NCBI GenBank assembly: GCA_026397575.1
Contig: JAPLUP010000611.1
Span: forward strand, 1 to 9,028
Origin: Candidatus Zixiibacteriota bacterium
GTDB lineage: Bacteria; Zixibacteria; MSB-5A5; CAIYYT01
Length of the DNA: 9,028 nucleotides
Direction: 5' to 3'
Shown here one piece after another: positions 1 to 5,858 of this stretch. The position numbers and the translations under genes are program-made. Numbering within the stretch: position 1 is the stretch's first letter; every line of letters starts with the position of its first letter. The notes under the pieces were generated by a model that saw only the letters and a program-made list of their open reading frames with translations, made no database searches and was not told where the DNA came from.

Positions 1-173
1 CCATAACACCAATTTGCACACCTGCGTCTATCAAAGCAAGCCCTTCCCTGACGGCATTTTCCGTAGCGGCACACGGCGTGTGCCCTATTCCTGTTTCGTG
101 CCCGGCAGTCGTCTCGCCTGCCGCGTTATGTTGTTCTACTTGCACCCCGCACCCGGCGCTAGTTGCTTGTTGC
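1..173. other. No convincing gene; two short hairpins
   Basis: Reading frames here are short, lack a ribosome binding site and have no recognisable protein character. What can be seen is structure. A perfect 7-bp stem with a 3-base loop lies at 68-84 (GGCACAC / GTGTGCC). A second stem, CGGCAG / CTGCCG with a 9-base loop, lies at about 104-124. They may belong to an unannotated structured RNA or to decayed repeat sequence. Nothing here decides between these. Confidence 0.4.
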
Positions 174-211
174 GTCAGGTCTTAGCCCCACTCAACGGGG
201 CGTGACCTGAC
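174..211. repeat. REP-like palindrome, copy 1
   Basis: A two-part hairpin. The outer 8-bp stem is GTCAGGTC (174-181) with GACCTGAC (204-211). The inner 5-bp stem is GCCCC (185-189) with GGGGC (197-201) around a 7-base loop. Its right half resembles the hairpin at 4162-4188: both contain ACTCA in the loop followed by GCGTGACCT, so the two look like members of one dispersed family. No T-run follows, so it is not a classical intrinsic terminator. Confidence 0.65.
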
Positions 212-235
212 ACAGCCACCTACCGCGCGAAGTAT

Positions 236-469
236 TCTCCCCAAAGACGCCAAACGAATCTACTTGCGTCACCGCGTCAGTAGTTGTATGTTGCGACAAG
301 CATAGATTCAAGAGACGAAGCTCTCCATCGCGAAGGCAGGTCAGACGCTTGACAAGCGCAAAGAACGTGACATTGGTTGCTGATGATTGCGTGTCGCCGT
401 CAAGACTAGGCAAGGCAGGACAGAAAATGGAGAGACACGCAATGTCAAAACCACAAGGAGTTTTGACCC
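236..469. repeat. Long diverged intergenic repeat, copy A
   Basis: This stretch aligns nearly end to end with 1712-1943, at roughly three quarters identity by eye and with only a few small gaps. Shared blocks include GAATCTACTTGC, CACCGCG, CAGTAGTTG, GGCAGGTC, GCTGATGAT and GTTTTGACCC. Both copies lie on the same strand and each ends a short distance before a plus-strand gene, here 24 bases before the secreted protein at 494. No reading frame is clearly preserved across both copies, so it is more likely a repeat, leader or regulatory element than a gene. Confidence 0.75.
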
Positions 470-493
470 ACGAAACTGAAGAAGGAGAGCATC

Positions 494-1228
494 ATGAAAA
501 TTGCGGTCCGTGTGGCATTGATGTTTTTTGCCTTGGCGATGACATCCGCAAACGGTCAAGTGGCAAAGGAACCGAACTCCGTTTCTTACGGTGGTTGGGT
601 GGCGGGAATAGGAGTAGAAAGCTACAGATTTGTTTCGAACTGGTATTGGTATCAGTCAGGCGCCAGCGCAGGCTCAAGAGAGCATTGGCCCCGCCACATT
701 CTCTCCGGTCTATTATTGACGGGCTTTGTCGAGCAGCAGTCCTTTCGTACTATAGGCCCAGTAGCAATCGGCGCCAGGGCGGAGTTGCTTCTCGGTGTGT
801 CGGGCGGAACGAAAGAGGATTGGAAAAGTTATGACAACAAGTCAATCTCTAGCGGAGGGGCGAGGATGGGAGTGGGGGCACATGTCAAGTTTGCATTGCC
901 CAAGAGAGTCTCCTCAACAATGACAATCGCCCCCCATGCGGCAGTAGGCTTGCAGTACACATCCCTTAAGTCCAACGGACAGGGCACTGATCCTGAACTC
1001 AGCGGATCTCCATATTACTATGATCAGGGTTGGACGGAAACAAGCCTGGTTTGTCCTATCAGTCTAGGTGCATCTTTGGAATTCAACGAAAAATATGTCA
1101 TCATTTCGGAATTTCGCTTCTTGATAGCCGGTGGAGCGTGGACAGATTGGGAGCCGGCAGGATATGCGCCCAGCAGCACAAGCTTAAGCCATTCTGCATT
1201 CTTGATCAGCGTAGGAATGAAACTTTGA
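494..1228 (+). CDS. Secreted, probable outer-membrane beta-barrel protein
   Basis: I do not recognise a specific family. The 244-residue product starts with a clear signal peptide: Lys at position 2, a hydrophobic core at about residues 4-17, and likely cleavage near residue 20-22 (SANGQ). The rest is rich in Gly, Ser and aromatic residues, with short alternating hydrophobic strands such as GWVAGIGVESYRF, IGARAELLLGVSGG, APHAAVGLQYTSL and YVIISEFRFLIAGG. It ends in SAFLISVGMKL, an alternating hydrophobic last strand like those of small outer-membrane barrels. This supports a Gram-negative type envelope. The start is the ATG 7 bases after an AAGGAG site at 482-487. The gene stands alone, preceded by long repeat copy A. 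The barrel fold is inference; a secreted beta-sandwich protein is also possible. Confidence 0.75.
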   Translation: MKIAVRVALMFFALAMTSANGQVAKEPNSVSYGGWVAGIGVESYRFVSNWYWYQSGASAGSREHWPRHILSGLLLTGFVEQQSFRTIGPVAIGARAELLLGVSGGTKEDWKSYDNKSISSGGARMGVGAHVKFALPKRVSSTMTIAPHAAVGLQYTSLKSNGQGTDPELSGSPYYYDQGWTETSLVCPISLGASLEFNEKYVIISEFRFLIAGGAWTDWEPAGYAPSSTSLSHSAFLISVGMKL

Positions 1229-1711
1229 AACTGATAGACCTGTGATCGCGCTGACTTAACACCATGTCCCGATGATGGGTTGTCTATTTGTAGGGCTAGG
1301 CTAAGCATTTTCTTTTGCGGTAGTTCGGTAGATAGCGTCTTGACTGTCAAGGACAGAATCCTTGATCTGCTCCCGGAGGGAGCGTTGATCCGGAAAAGTG
1401 TGTTTGTTTCTCAAAGTGCTCTTTGTTATGTTAACAAAGGAATCTGAGAATGGATCGCTCTGCGCCAACCTTGTCAATGCAGGCTGGAAGATCAAGTCTT
1501 TCGCCTCAGATAGCGTTCGGCGTCTGGCAATCACGGGAACGCAGCGGGAGAACTTATCTACGAAACAGGCTTTCAAGCCTGAGGTCAAAAACAGTTTCAT
1601 CCCGCTTCGTTCCAAGAAAACAGGTCCAACAGCAAGATACAAGGTCAAAACCGCTTCGAGCTTGACATTATTTCCTTGCGGGGGCCCCTTCCGCTTGCGG
1701 TGGGTTTCCAT
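1229..1711. other. Intergenic stretch with hairpin cluster
   Basis: I see no supportable gene in this stretch. Reading frames on both strands are uneven in composition and lack ribosome binding sites. It holds several perfect short hairpins: TCAAGGA / TCCTTGA (1347-1365), GCTCCC / GGGAGC (1369-1383), CTTTGTTA / TAACAAAG (1421-1439) and CAGGCTT / AAGCCTG (1566-1581). Near its end, 1678-1706 resembles 4856-4884, sharing CTTGCGG followed by a pyrimidine and GGGT. The stretch could hold an unannotated structured RNA or layers of decayed repeats. Confidence 0.45.
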
Positions 1712-1943
1712 TTCCCCCAGAGACACCAAATGAATCTACTTGCTTCACCGCGGCAGTAGTTGCATATTACTGCAAGTATAGTTTCAAGAAACGACGCTCT
1801 CAGTCGCGAAAGGCAGGTCCGACGCGTGACAAGTGCAGAGCGTGGCAGTAATCGCTGATGATCGCATTGCAATGTCAACAGTAGACAAGACAGAACAGAA
1901 AAGGCAGAGACACACAATGTCAACACCACAGGGGTTTTGACCC
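1712..1943. repeat. Long diverged intergenic repeat, copy B
   Basis: Second copy of the element at 236-469, in the same orientation. The first about 108 bases align to copy A with a single one-base gap, and the remaining about 124 bases with a few more. It ends 57 bases before the GTG start of the membrane protein that opens the radical SAM operon. Its position in front of a second, unrelated gene suggests either a mobile or dispersed repeat or a shared leader or control region. Confidence 0.75.
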
Positions 1944-1986
1944 GCTCGACTCAGTTATGTTGTTATGGACATATCATATCGTGTTT

Positions 1987-1993
1987 GAGGTGA
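1987..1993 (+). promoter_or_regulatory. Ribosome binding site deciding a GTG start
   Basis: GAGGTGA lies 7 bases before the GTG at 2001. It favours that start over the in-frame ATG at 2007, which would leave a long spacing of 13 bases. Confidence 0.6.
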
Positions 1994-2000
1994 TCGCATT

Positions 2001-2378
2001 GTGACAATGAACCTATATGCCGCATGGATTGGTTTGCTGTTGGGTGTGCTGTCAGGAATCATTTCCGGGCTCTTCTTTCATGATGAAAGCTGGCTGGGTG
2101 GATACGCGACTTGGCCTCGCCGATTGATCCGCCTCGGTCACATCTCCCTTTTTGGACTCGGATTCATCAATCTCGCATTCTATCTTACGGCACAAGCGTT
2201 GGAGATTAAGTCGGGGTTGACATCTTCCGCACTCTTGCTCCTCATTGGGGCAGCGACTATGCCTACCGTGTGCTATCTTGCGGCGTTTCGCAAGCCGTTT
2301 CGGCAGCTGTTCTTTGTGCCGGTCCTGTCGGTGAGTCTCGGTATCGCTATGTTTCTTTGGAGGCTGGTCTCGGCATGA
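2001..2378 (+). CDS. Small four-helix membrane protein, first gene of operon
   Basis: The 125-residue protein is not recognised by name. Four hydrophobic segments are visible at about residues 8-26, 47-66, 74-95 and 104-123. The loop between helices 1 and 2 carries FHDESWLGGY followed by a basic stretch, WPRRLIRLGH, probably on the cytoplasmic side. There is no signal peptide cleavage site and no catalytic motif. The start is GTG, supported by GAGGTGA 7 bases upstream. Its TGA stop overlaps the ATG of the radical SAM gene by four bases (ATGA), which implies translational coupling. From this context it may anchor or serve the radical SAM enzyme or handle its lipid-like or membrane substrate, but that is inference. 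Long repeat copy B lies just upstream. Confidence 0.8.
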   Translation: MTMNLYAAWIGLLLGVLSGIISGLFFHDESWLGGYATWPRRLIRLGHISLFGLGFINLAFYLTAQALEIKSGLTSSALLLLIGAATMPTVCYLAAFRKPFRQLFFVPVLSVSLGIAMFLWRLVSA

Positions 2379-3700
2379 AAATCGGACTGATCGCCATGAG
2401 CGGAATTCGAGTCTGCGATGCCGAGCTTCTGCGCCTCGGCTTGACGTTGCCGGGGTTTGTGGAGCGAAGTAAGACAATCGCATCGCTGCCAAGTTTGGGA
2501 CTCCTCACCCTTGCCGGATTGACGCCGTCGCAGCACGAGATAAGATACATGGAAATTGCCGACCTGAAGCAACAGAAGGATCTTCCTCATGATTTTGACC
2601 TGGTAGCCATTTCCAGTTACAGCGCGCAAATTGATGAAGCTTACGAGTTGGCGAAATACTACAAGGCCATGGGCATTCCGGTGGCAATGGGAGGCCCTCA
2701 CGTCACAGTCCTACCCGATGAGGCTGCTGAATTCTGTTCCTGCGTGGTTATCGGTGAAGGAGAGCAAAGCTGGCAGGAAGTCTTGCGAGATTGCGAGCAG
2801 GGGACCTTGAAGCCGACTTACGGCAGTCGTAGCGGTGATTTCGATATGGCGGACTCGCCTCTTCCTGCCTTCGAGCTTCTTGACATCAACAAGTATGACC
2901 GGTTGACTGTCCAGACGAGCCGAGGCTGTCCTCACGCATGCGATTTTTGTGCCAGTTCAGTGCTTCTGACGAGTAGATACAAGCAAAAACCGATCTCCAA
3001 AGTTCTTGAGGAAATCGACGCCATTCTACAAATCTGGAAACATCCTTTCATCGAGTTTGCCGATGACAATTCGTTAGTGAACTTCTCTTACTGGAAGGAG
3101 TTGCTGCCGCAGATGGCAAAACGGAAGCTTCGCTGGTTTACCGAGACCGACTTGTCGGTGAGTGAGAATGAGGAACTCCTGACACTCATGCGAGAGAGCG
3201 GTTGCGCTCAAGTGCTGATCGGGCTTGAGAGCCCCGTGCCCGACGCTCTCAAGGGAGTGGAACTCCACAATGATTGGAAGCACAAACGTTACGCCCACTA
3301 CAAAGAAGCAATTCGCGTAATCCAGTCACACGGCATTACCGTTAACGGCTGTTTTGTCATTGGGCTTGATGGACACACCACCGACATCTTCGATCAAGTA
3401 TTCGAATTTGTTAATGATTCCGGGCTGTACGAGGTTCAGGTTACCATTCTTACACCATTCCCGGGTACGCCGCTATATGCTCGGCTCCTCAAAGAGAACA
3501 GGATTCTGGAGCCGACAAATTGGCGGAAATGCACTCTGTTTGATGTCAATTATCTCCCAACGCACATGTCCCCCGAGCAACTCGCGAGCGGCTTTCGCAA
3601 TCTGGTCGTTCGGTTATATAGTGATGAATTCACGAAATTTAGACGCAATAACTTCAGGAAGATGTTGCGCAAGCATCTTGAGGAAGGAGACTACAATTGA
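2375..3700 (+). CDS. B12-binding-like radical SAM protein
   Basis: The 441-residue protein has the usual two-part plan of cobalamin-type radical SAM enzymes. Residues 1 to about 150 form a Rossmann-like B12-binding region, with SLGLLTLAGLTP near 40 and MGGPHVTVLPDEAAEF at about 105-120 followed by VVIGEGEQSW. The canonical cobalamin His motif DxHxxG is not seen, as in many of these proteins, so the cofactor may bind base-off without a His ligand. The radical SAM core starts near 178. Its iron-sulfur cluster motif, RGCPHACDFC, is CxxxCxxC with Cys185, Cys189 and Cys192. Later signatures are FADDNS (228-233), WFTETDLS (254-261), LIGLES (281-286), GCFVIGLDG (325-333) and TPFPGTPLY (360-368). Known members do methylations, cyclisations or other radical chemistry; the substrate here is unknown. 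The start is the ATG at 2375, 11 bases after GGAGG and overlapping the upstream stop. An upstream in-frame ATG at 2270 would run deep into the previous gene and is rejected. A TTG/TGA overlap links it to the next gene. Confidence 0.9.
   Translation: MKIGLIAMSGIRVCDAELLRLGLTLPGFVERSKTIASLPSLGLLTLAGLTPSQHEIRYMEIADLKQQKDLPHDFDLVAISSYSAQIDEAYELAKYYKAMGIPVAMGGPHVTVLPDEAAEFCSCVVIGEGEQSWQEVLRDCEQGTLKPTYGSRSGDFDMADSPLPAFELLDINKYDRLTVQTSRGCPHACDFCASSVLLTSRYKQKPISKVLEEIDAILQIWKHPFIEFADDNSLVNFSYWKELLPQMAKRKLRWFTETDLSVSENEELLTLMRESGCAQVLIGLESPVPDALKGVELHNDWKHKRYAHYKEAIRVIQSHGITVNGCFVIGLDGHTTDIFDQVFEFVNDSGLYEVQVTILTPFPGTPLYARLLKENRILEPTNWRKCTLFDVNYLPTHMSPEQLASGFRNLVVRLYSDEFTKFRRNNFRKMLRKHLEEGDYN
3684..3690 (+). 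promoter_or_regulatory. Ribosome binding site for a TTG start
   Basis: AAGGAGA inside the end of the radical SAM gene lies 6 bases before the TTG at 3697. It is what makes this rare start credible. Confidence 0.65.
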
Positions 3701-4089
3701 AAAACAAGTTGGCAATTTCATGGCTGTTTTACATTGCTGCCCTTTACGACGGAGTGCTTGGTTTGGCATTCCTTTTCGTCGTTAAATCGGTATTTGAAAT
3801 GTTCAACGTTACCCCTCCGAACCATTTCGGCTACGTGCAATTTCCAGGTGCCCTGCTGATTGTATTTGCTCTAATGTACCTCGCAATTGCCAGAAGACCG
3901 ATTGAAAACCGCAATCTTATTCCTTATGGAATCCTGCTCAAGGTGTCCTACTGCGGAGTCACATTTTACCACTGGGTCTCGACGGACATTCCGGGCATGT
4001 GGAAACCGTTTACGATTGCCGATTTGGTGTTCTTGGTTCTCTTTGTCTGGGCATACCGAAGCTTGGGAGCATCATCACGGGCGGTTTGA
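3697..4089 (+). CDS. Small four-helix membrane protein, last gene of operon
   Basis: The 130-residue product is not recognised by name. It has four hydrophobic helices, at about residues 8-29, 47-65, 75-94 and 105-122. Conserved-looking polar or aromatic positions sit near the helix ends: LYDG (16-19), PNHFGYVQFPG (41-51), NRNLIPYGILLKVSY (71-85) and FYHWVSTDIPGMWKP (90-104). The start is TTG, sharing TTGA with the stop of the radical SAM gene and backed by AAGGAGA 6 bases upstream. The next in-frame methionine is at residue 35, inside the hydrophobic core, so TTG is the better choice. The coupled order of membrane protein, radical SAM enzyme and membrane protein suggests one functional unit. 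The role is unknown. Confidence 0.8.
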   Translation: MKNKLAISWLFYIAALYDGVLGLAFLFVVKSVFEMFNVTPPNHFGYVQFPGALLIVFALMYLAIARRPIENRNLIPYGILLKVSYCGVTFYHWVSTDIPGMWKPFTIADLVFLVLFVWAYRSLGASSRAV

Positions 4090-4161
4090 TCGATCCCCTT
4101 GCTCAAAACCACTTCGATTTTGACATCACGCGTCCTGTTTCTGAATCCCCTCAACAGTAGT

Positions 4162-4188
4162 AGGTCACGCCGACTCACGGCGTGACCT
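4162..4188. repeat. Perfect 11-bp hairpin between convergent genes
   Basis: AGGTCACGCCG (4162-4172) pairs with CGGCGTGACCT (4178-4188) around the loop ACTCA. It lies between the end of the plus-strand operon (4089) and the end of the minus-strand gene (4218), so it could stop transcription from both sides. Neither side has a T-run, and it resembles the palindrome at 174-211, so a REP-like repeat is the more careful label. Confidence 0.7.
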
Positions 4189-4217
4189 CAGGCATGGAGT
4201 AGACTTGACCTTCCCGG

Positions 4218-4733
4218 CTACTGGATCTTCTCCCAATCGTCGGTGAACATCGATTCGGCCACCCCGATTATCTTGTTCCCGGAAAACGTTACAGTCGCGG
4301 GATCGAAAGGGAGCTTAATCTTAATGCTTCCACCCGACATTGAAATCGGCACCGTTTTTGACTGGCCGGAAAAATCGTATGTGAGACCTTTGCCGGTGAT
4401 CTCATCGTTTTGCAATACGTACAACAGGGTCTCGGTGTAGTCCTTGTCAGTTAGCTTGTACGTGGAGACGATGGAAAGGGAAAACTTCTTCCCGTCGGGT
4501 TGTTTCCAGACGATGTTGAAGTTCCGGTGAGTCTTGGTGAAAGTCAGCAGGCCGATTATGTCCGGCGACGTCATTTTGGTTCCGTCAGGCAGAGTCCGCG
4601 TCACCAATCTGTAAGTTCCCTCGATGCTCGGATTCTTGGCGGTGGCCTTGGGGGGCTCTGACGCTATTGCCAAGGCGGAAAGCAGCAGAGTGACTGAGAG
4701 AACAAGAACTGTTAACAGGCGGTGATGATGCAT
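4218..4733 (-). CDS. Small secreted lipocalin-like protein
   Basis: The 171-residue protein has a signal peptide: MHHHR, a hydrophobic core at residues 6-22, and likely cleavage near 22-25 (ALAIASE). The mature part begins with a lipocalin-like opening, IEGTYRLVTRTLPDGTKMTSPDIIGLLTF, followed by short beta strands with FNIVWKQPDGKKFSLSIVSTYKL and FSGNKIIGVAESMF near the end. This matches the general pattern of lipocalin-like or DUF4488-like periplasmic proteins, which often bind small hydrophobic molecules. Family assignment is by eye and moderate. The frame is open further upstream to an ATG at 4820, but the ATG at 4733 has GGAGGA three bases ahead and begins the signal peptide, so it is chosen. 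No transcription partner is evident; the nuclease gene upstream on the same strand is separated by 174 bases. Confidence 0.75.
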   Translation of the reverse strand: MHHHRLLTVLVLSVTLLLSALAIASEPPKATAKNPSIEGTYRLVTRTLPDGTKMTSPDIIGLLTFTKTHRNFNIVWKQPDGKKFSLSIVSTYKLTDKDYTETLLYVLQNDEITGKGLTYDFSGQSKTVPISMSGGSIKIKLPFDPATVTFSGNKIIGVAESMFTDDWEKIQ

Positions 4734-4736
4734 ACA

Positions 4737-4742
4737 TCCTCC
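4737..4742 (-). promoter_or_regulatory. Ribosome binding site fixing the start at 4733
   Basis: GGAGGA on the minus strand, three bases before the ATG. It selects this start over the upstream in-frame ATG at 4820, which would put 29 extra residues before the signal peptide. Confidence 0.65.
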
Positions 4743-4907
4743 ATTTAAGTTAGGTACCTTTGTCACGCCCAGAAAGCGTGTATGCACTGATACGTGGATA
4801 AGAATGCTCCGTGTTAGCACAAATCACCAGAGTAGCGTAGATTTCCCGGAGACCTGCCGGGTGCCCCATCTGCTTGCGGCGGGTCGATGCTGGGATCCCG
4901 ACCTATT

Positions 4908-5375
4908 CTACTGCGCTTCCCCATCCGTACGTCCTGAGCCTGTCGAAGGATGAACGGACGCCTCTTGCCCTTTGACAGGCTCAGGGCGAACGGCGTCGAA
5001 GGGCTCAGGGAAATCGGTGTCGCATGTATCAGTACGGGCTTCGACTGCTCGACCGTTCGACAAGCTCACGGTTCGTAGCTCAGCCCGAACGGTATTAGAT
5101 GATTTGGCGAGTCTGGATACCTCCGCCCAGTCGCCGCGCATCATGGCTTCTTTCTTTTTGCGGCTCCATCCTTTGATTTGTCGTTCGGCTGCTTTAGCTT
5201 CTTCGCGTGTTGTGAATTCCTGGGAGAAAACGAGCTCAAGCGGTCGACGCTTAAACGTGTAGCAACTTACGATTGCGCCAGTGGTGTGTTGGCCGATCCG
5301 TCTTTCAAGGTTGTCGGTGTGACCGGTGTAGTAGCTACCGTCGGCACATCGGAGGATGTAAACCCAAAAGGCCAT
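4908..5375 (-). CDS. GIY-YIG nuclease, YhbQ/UPF0213 type, with repeat-derived tail
   Basis: Residues 1-93 form a complete small GIY-YIG domain. The first strand is VYI (5-7) and the second YTG (16-18). LERRIGQH supplies the conserved Arg (25/26) and His30, and EAKAAERQIKGWSRKKKEA carries the metal-binding Glu64 and the usual basic helix. Such proteins cut or nick DNA, but the role of this subfamily is poorly known. The usual length is about 80-100 residues. Here residues from about 94 to 155 are translated palindromic repeat: VRAEL falls on the inverted repeat at 5077-5092, and the last 20 or so residues on the hairpin at 4925-4993. The natural stop was probably lost or overwritten. The ATG at 5373-5375 has GAGG ten bases upstream. 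The matching arm of the inverted repeat (5395-5410) lies 19 bases before the start codon, so repeat DNA forms the leader as well as the 3' end. Confidence 0.85.
   Translation of the reverse strand: MAFWVYILRCADGSYYTGHTDNLERRIGQHTTGAIVSCYTFKRRPLELVFSQEFTTREEAKAAERQIKGWSRKKKEAMMRGDWAEVSRLAKSSNTVRAELRTVSLSNGRAVEARTDTCDTDFPEPFDAVRPEPVKGQEASVHPSTGSGRTDGEAQ
4925..4993. repeat. 69-bp REPIN-like hairpin, copy A
   Basis: Two 25-base arms (4925-4949 and 4969-4993) are inverted copies with three mismatches around a 19-base spacer. The arm core is CTGAGCCTGTCGAAGG. The whole element matches 5459-5527 at 66 of 69 positions by my count. Such paired inverted palindromes are the hallmark of REP/REPIN elements. 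It lies inside the last codons of the nuclease reading frame. Confidence 0.85.
5053..5092. repeat. Partial REP arms and left arm of 16-bp inverted repeat
   Basis: This segment holds a partial arm at 5053-5075 (TTCGACAAGCTCA core) and a second at 5077-5092, AGCTCAGCCCGAACGG. The second is the exact reverse complement of 5395-5410. It marks the point where the conserved nuclease domain gives way to repeat sequence. Confidence 0.8.
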
Positions 5376-5394
5376 TACCCATTTTCCTCGCGTG

Positions 5395-5419
5395 CCGTTC
5401 GGGCTGAGCTTGTCGAAGC
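5395..5419. repeat. REP arm and right arm of 16-bp inverted repeat
   Basis: CCGTTCGGGCTGAGCT (5395-5410) is the perfect inverted partner of 5077-5092. With the following TGTCGAAG it matches the arms of the 69-bp hairpins. It lies 19 bases before the start of the nuclease gene. Confidence 0.8.
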
Positions 5420-5458
5420 CCCGTCCATTTCATCTAAGACAAACCGTTCACCCATCAA

Positions 5459-5527
5459 CCGTTCGTCCTGAGCCTGTCGAAGGATGAACGGACGCCTCTT
5501 GCCCTTCGACAAGCTCAGGGCGAACGG
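5459..5527. repeat. 69-bp REPIN-like hairpin, copy B
   Basis: The arms 5459-5483 and 5503-5527 are inverted copies with two mismatches. The 19-base spacer is identical to that of the copy at 4925-4993. The two copies lie 534 bases apart in the same orientation and bracket the nuclease gene. Confidence 0.85.
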
Positions 5528-5545
5528 GTCGCACTGGGTTCTGTG

Positions 5546-5578
5546 CTTCGACAGGACTATCCTGAACGAAGTCGAGAG
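5546..5578. repeat. Second type of short palindrome
   Basis: CTTCGAC at 5546-5552 faces GTCGAGAG at 5571-5578, with an inner AGGA / TCCT pair (5553-5563). The TTCGACAGG start resembles the arms of the 69-bp elements, so this is probably a related but distinct palindromic repeat placed beside them. Confidence 0.55.
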
Positions 5579-5858
5579 GCCTAGGACGACCGGCGGTAAA
5601 GTGCCTACGCTAAACGGCGCTGAACCGAACGTTGTCATATCAGGTTTCTCTTCCCATCAAACCGTCACGCAAAGCTACCGACGTCATCGTCGGCAGCAAC
5701 ACCTGACGACACGCAGACGTCATCCGCGCCAGGAGGACGACAACCATAATCAACGAACCCACCTGAGCTCGGGGACTAAATTGCCAAGAATCGATCCCGC
5801 AAATCAGCAGTGTACCATGTTGAGATGTCTTCCTCTGGTCGAAATCTGCCAAGGATCT
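5579..5858. other. Intergenic stretch, no gene seen
   Basis: Frames crossing this region have no plausible start, no ribosome binding site and no protein-like composition. The only structure noted is a 6-bp stem with a 4-base loop, CCGACG / CGTCGG, near 5678-5693. It separates the repeat cluster from the end of the DUF5677-like gene. Confidence 0.4.

Noticed and set aside
14..205. A 63-residue plus-strand frame
   Set aside because: No ribosome binding site, high Cys/Pro/Arg content, and its end lies inside the palindrome at 174-211.
343..380. TTGACA-like box in long repeat copy A as a promoter
   Set aside because: No good -10 box lies about 17 bases downstream, and the TTGACA is not kept in copy B, where it reads GTGACA.
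1301..1733. Overlapping open frames of 111-142 residues on both strands
   Set aside because: No ribosome binding site and no protein-like pattern. They run across hairpins and into the long repeat, so they look like chance frames in repeat DNA.
2270..2374. N-terminal extension of the radical SAM protein from an upstream ATG
   Set aside because: It would overlap the preceding membrane protein gene by over 100 bases. The ATG at 2375 has GGAGG 11 bases ahead and begins the typical MKIGLIAMSG strand.
4162..4188. Classical intrinsic terminator
   Set aside because: The stem is strong, but neither strand has a run of T after it. The sequence also recurs in related form at 174-211, so it is listed as a repeat.
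4925..5578. CRISPR array
   Set aside because: The repeats are inverted pairs of 25-base arms with an identical spacer in both 69-bp copies. CRISPR repeats would be direct, evenly spaced and separated by different spacers.
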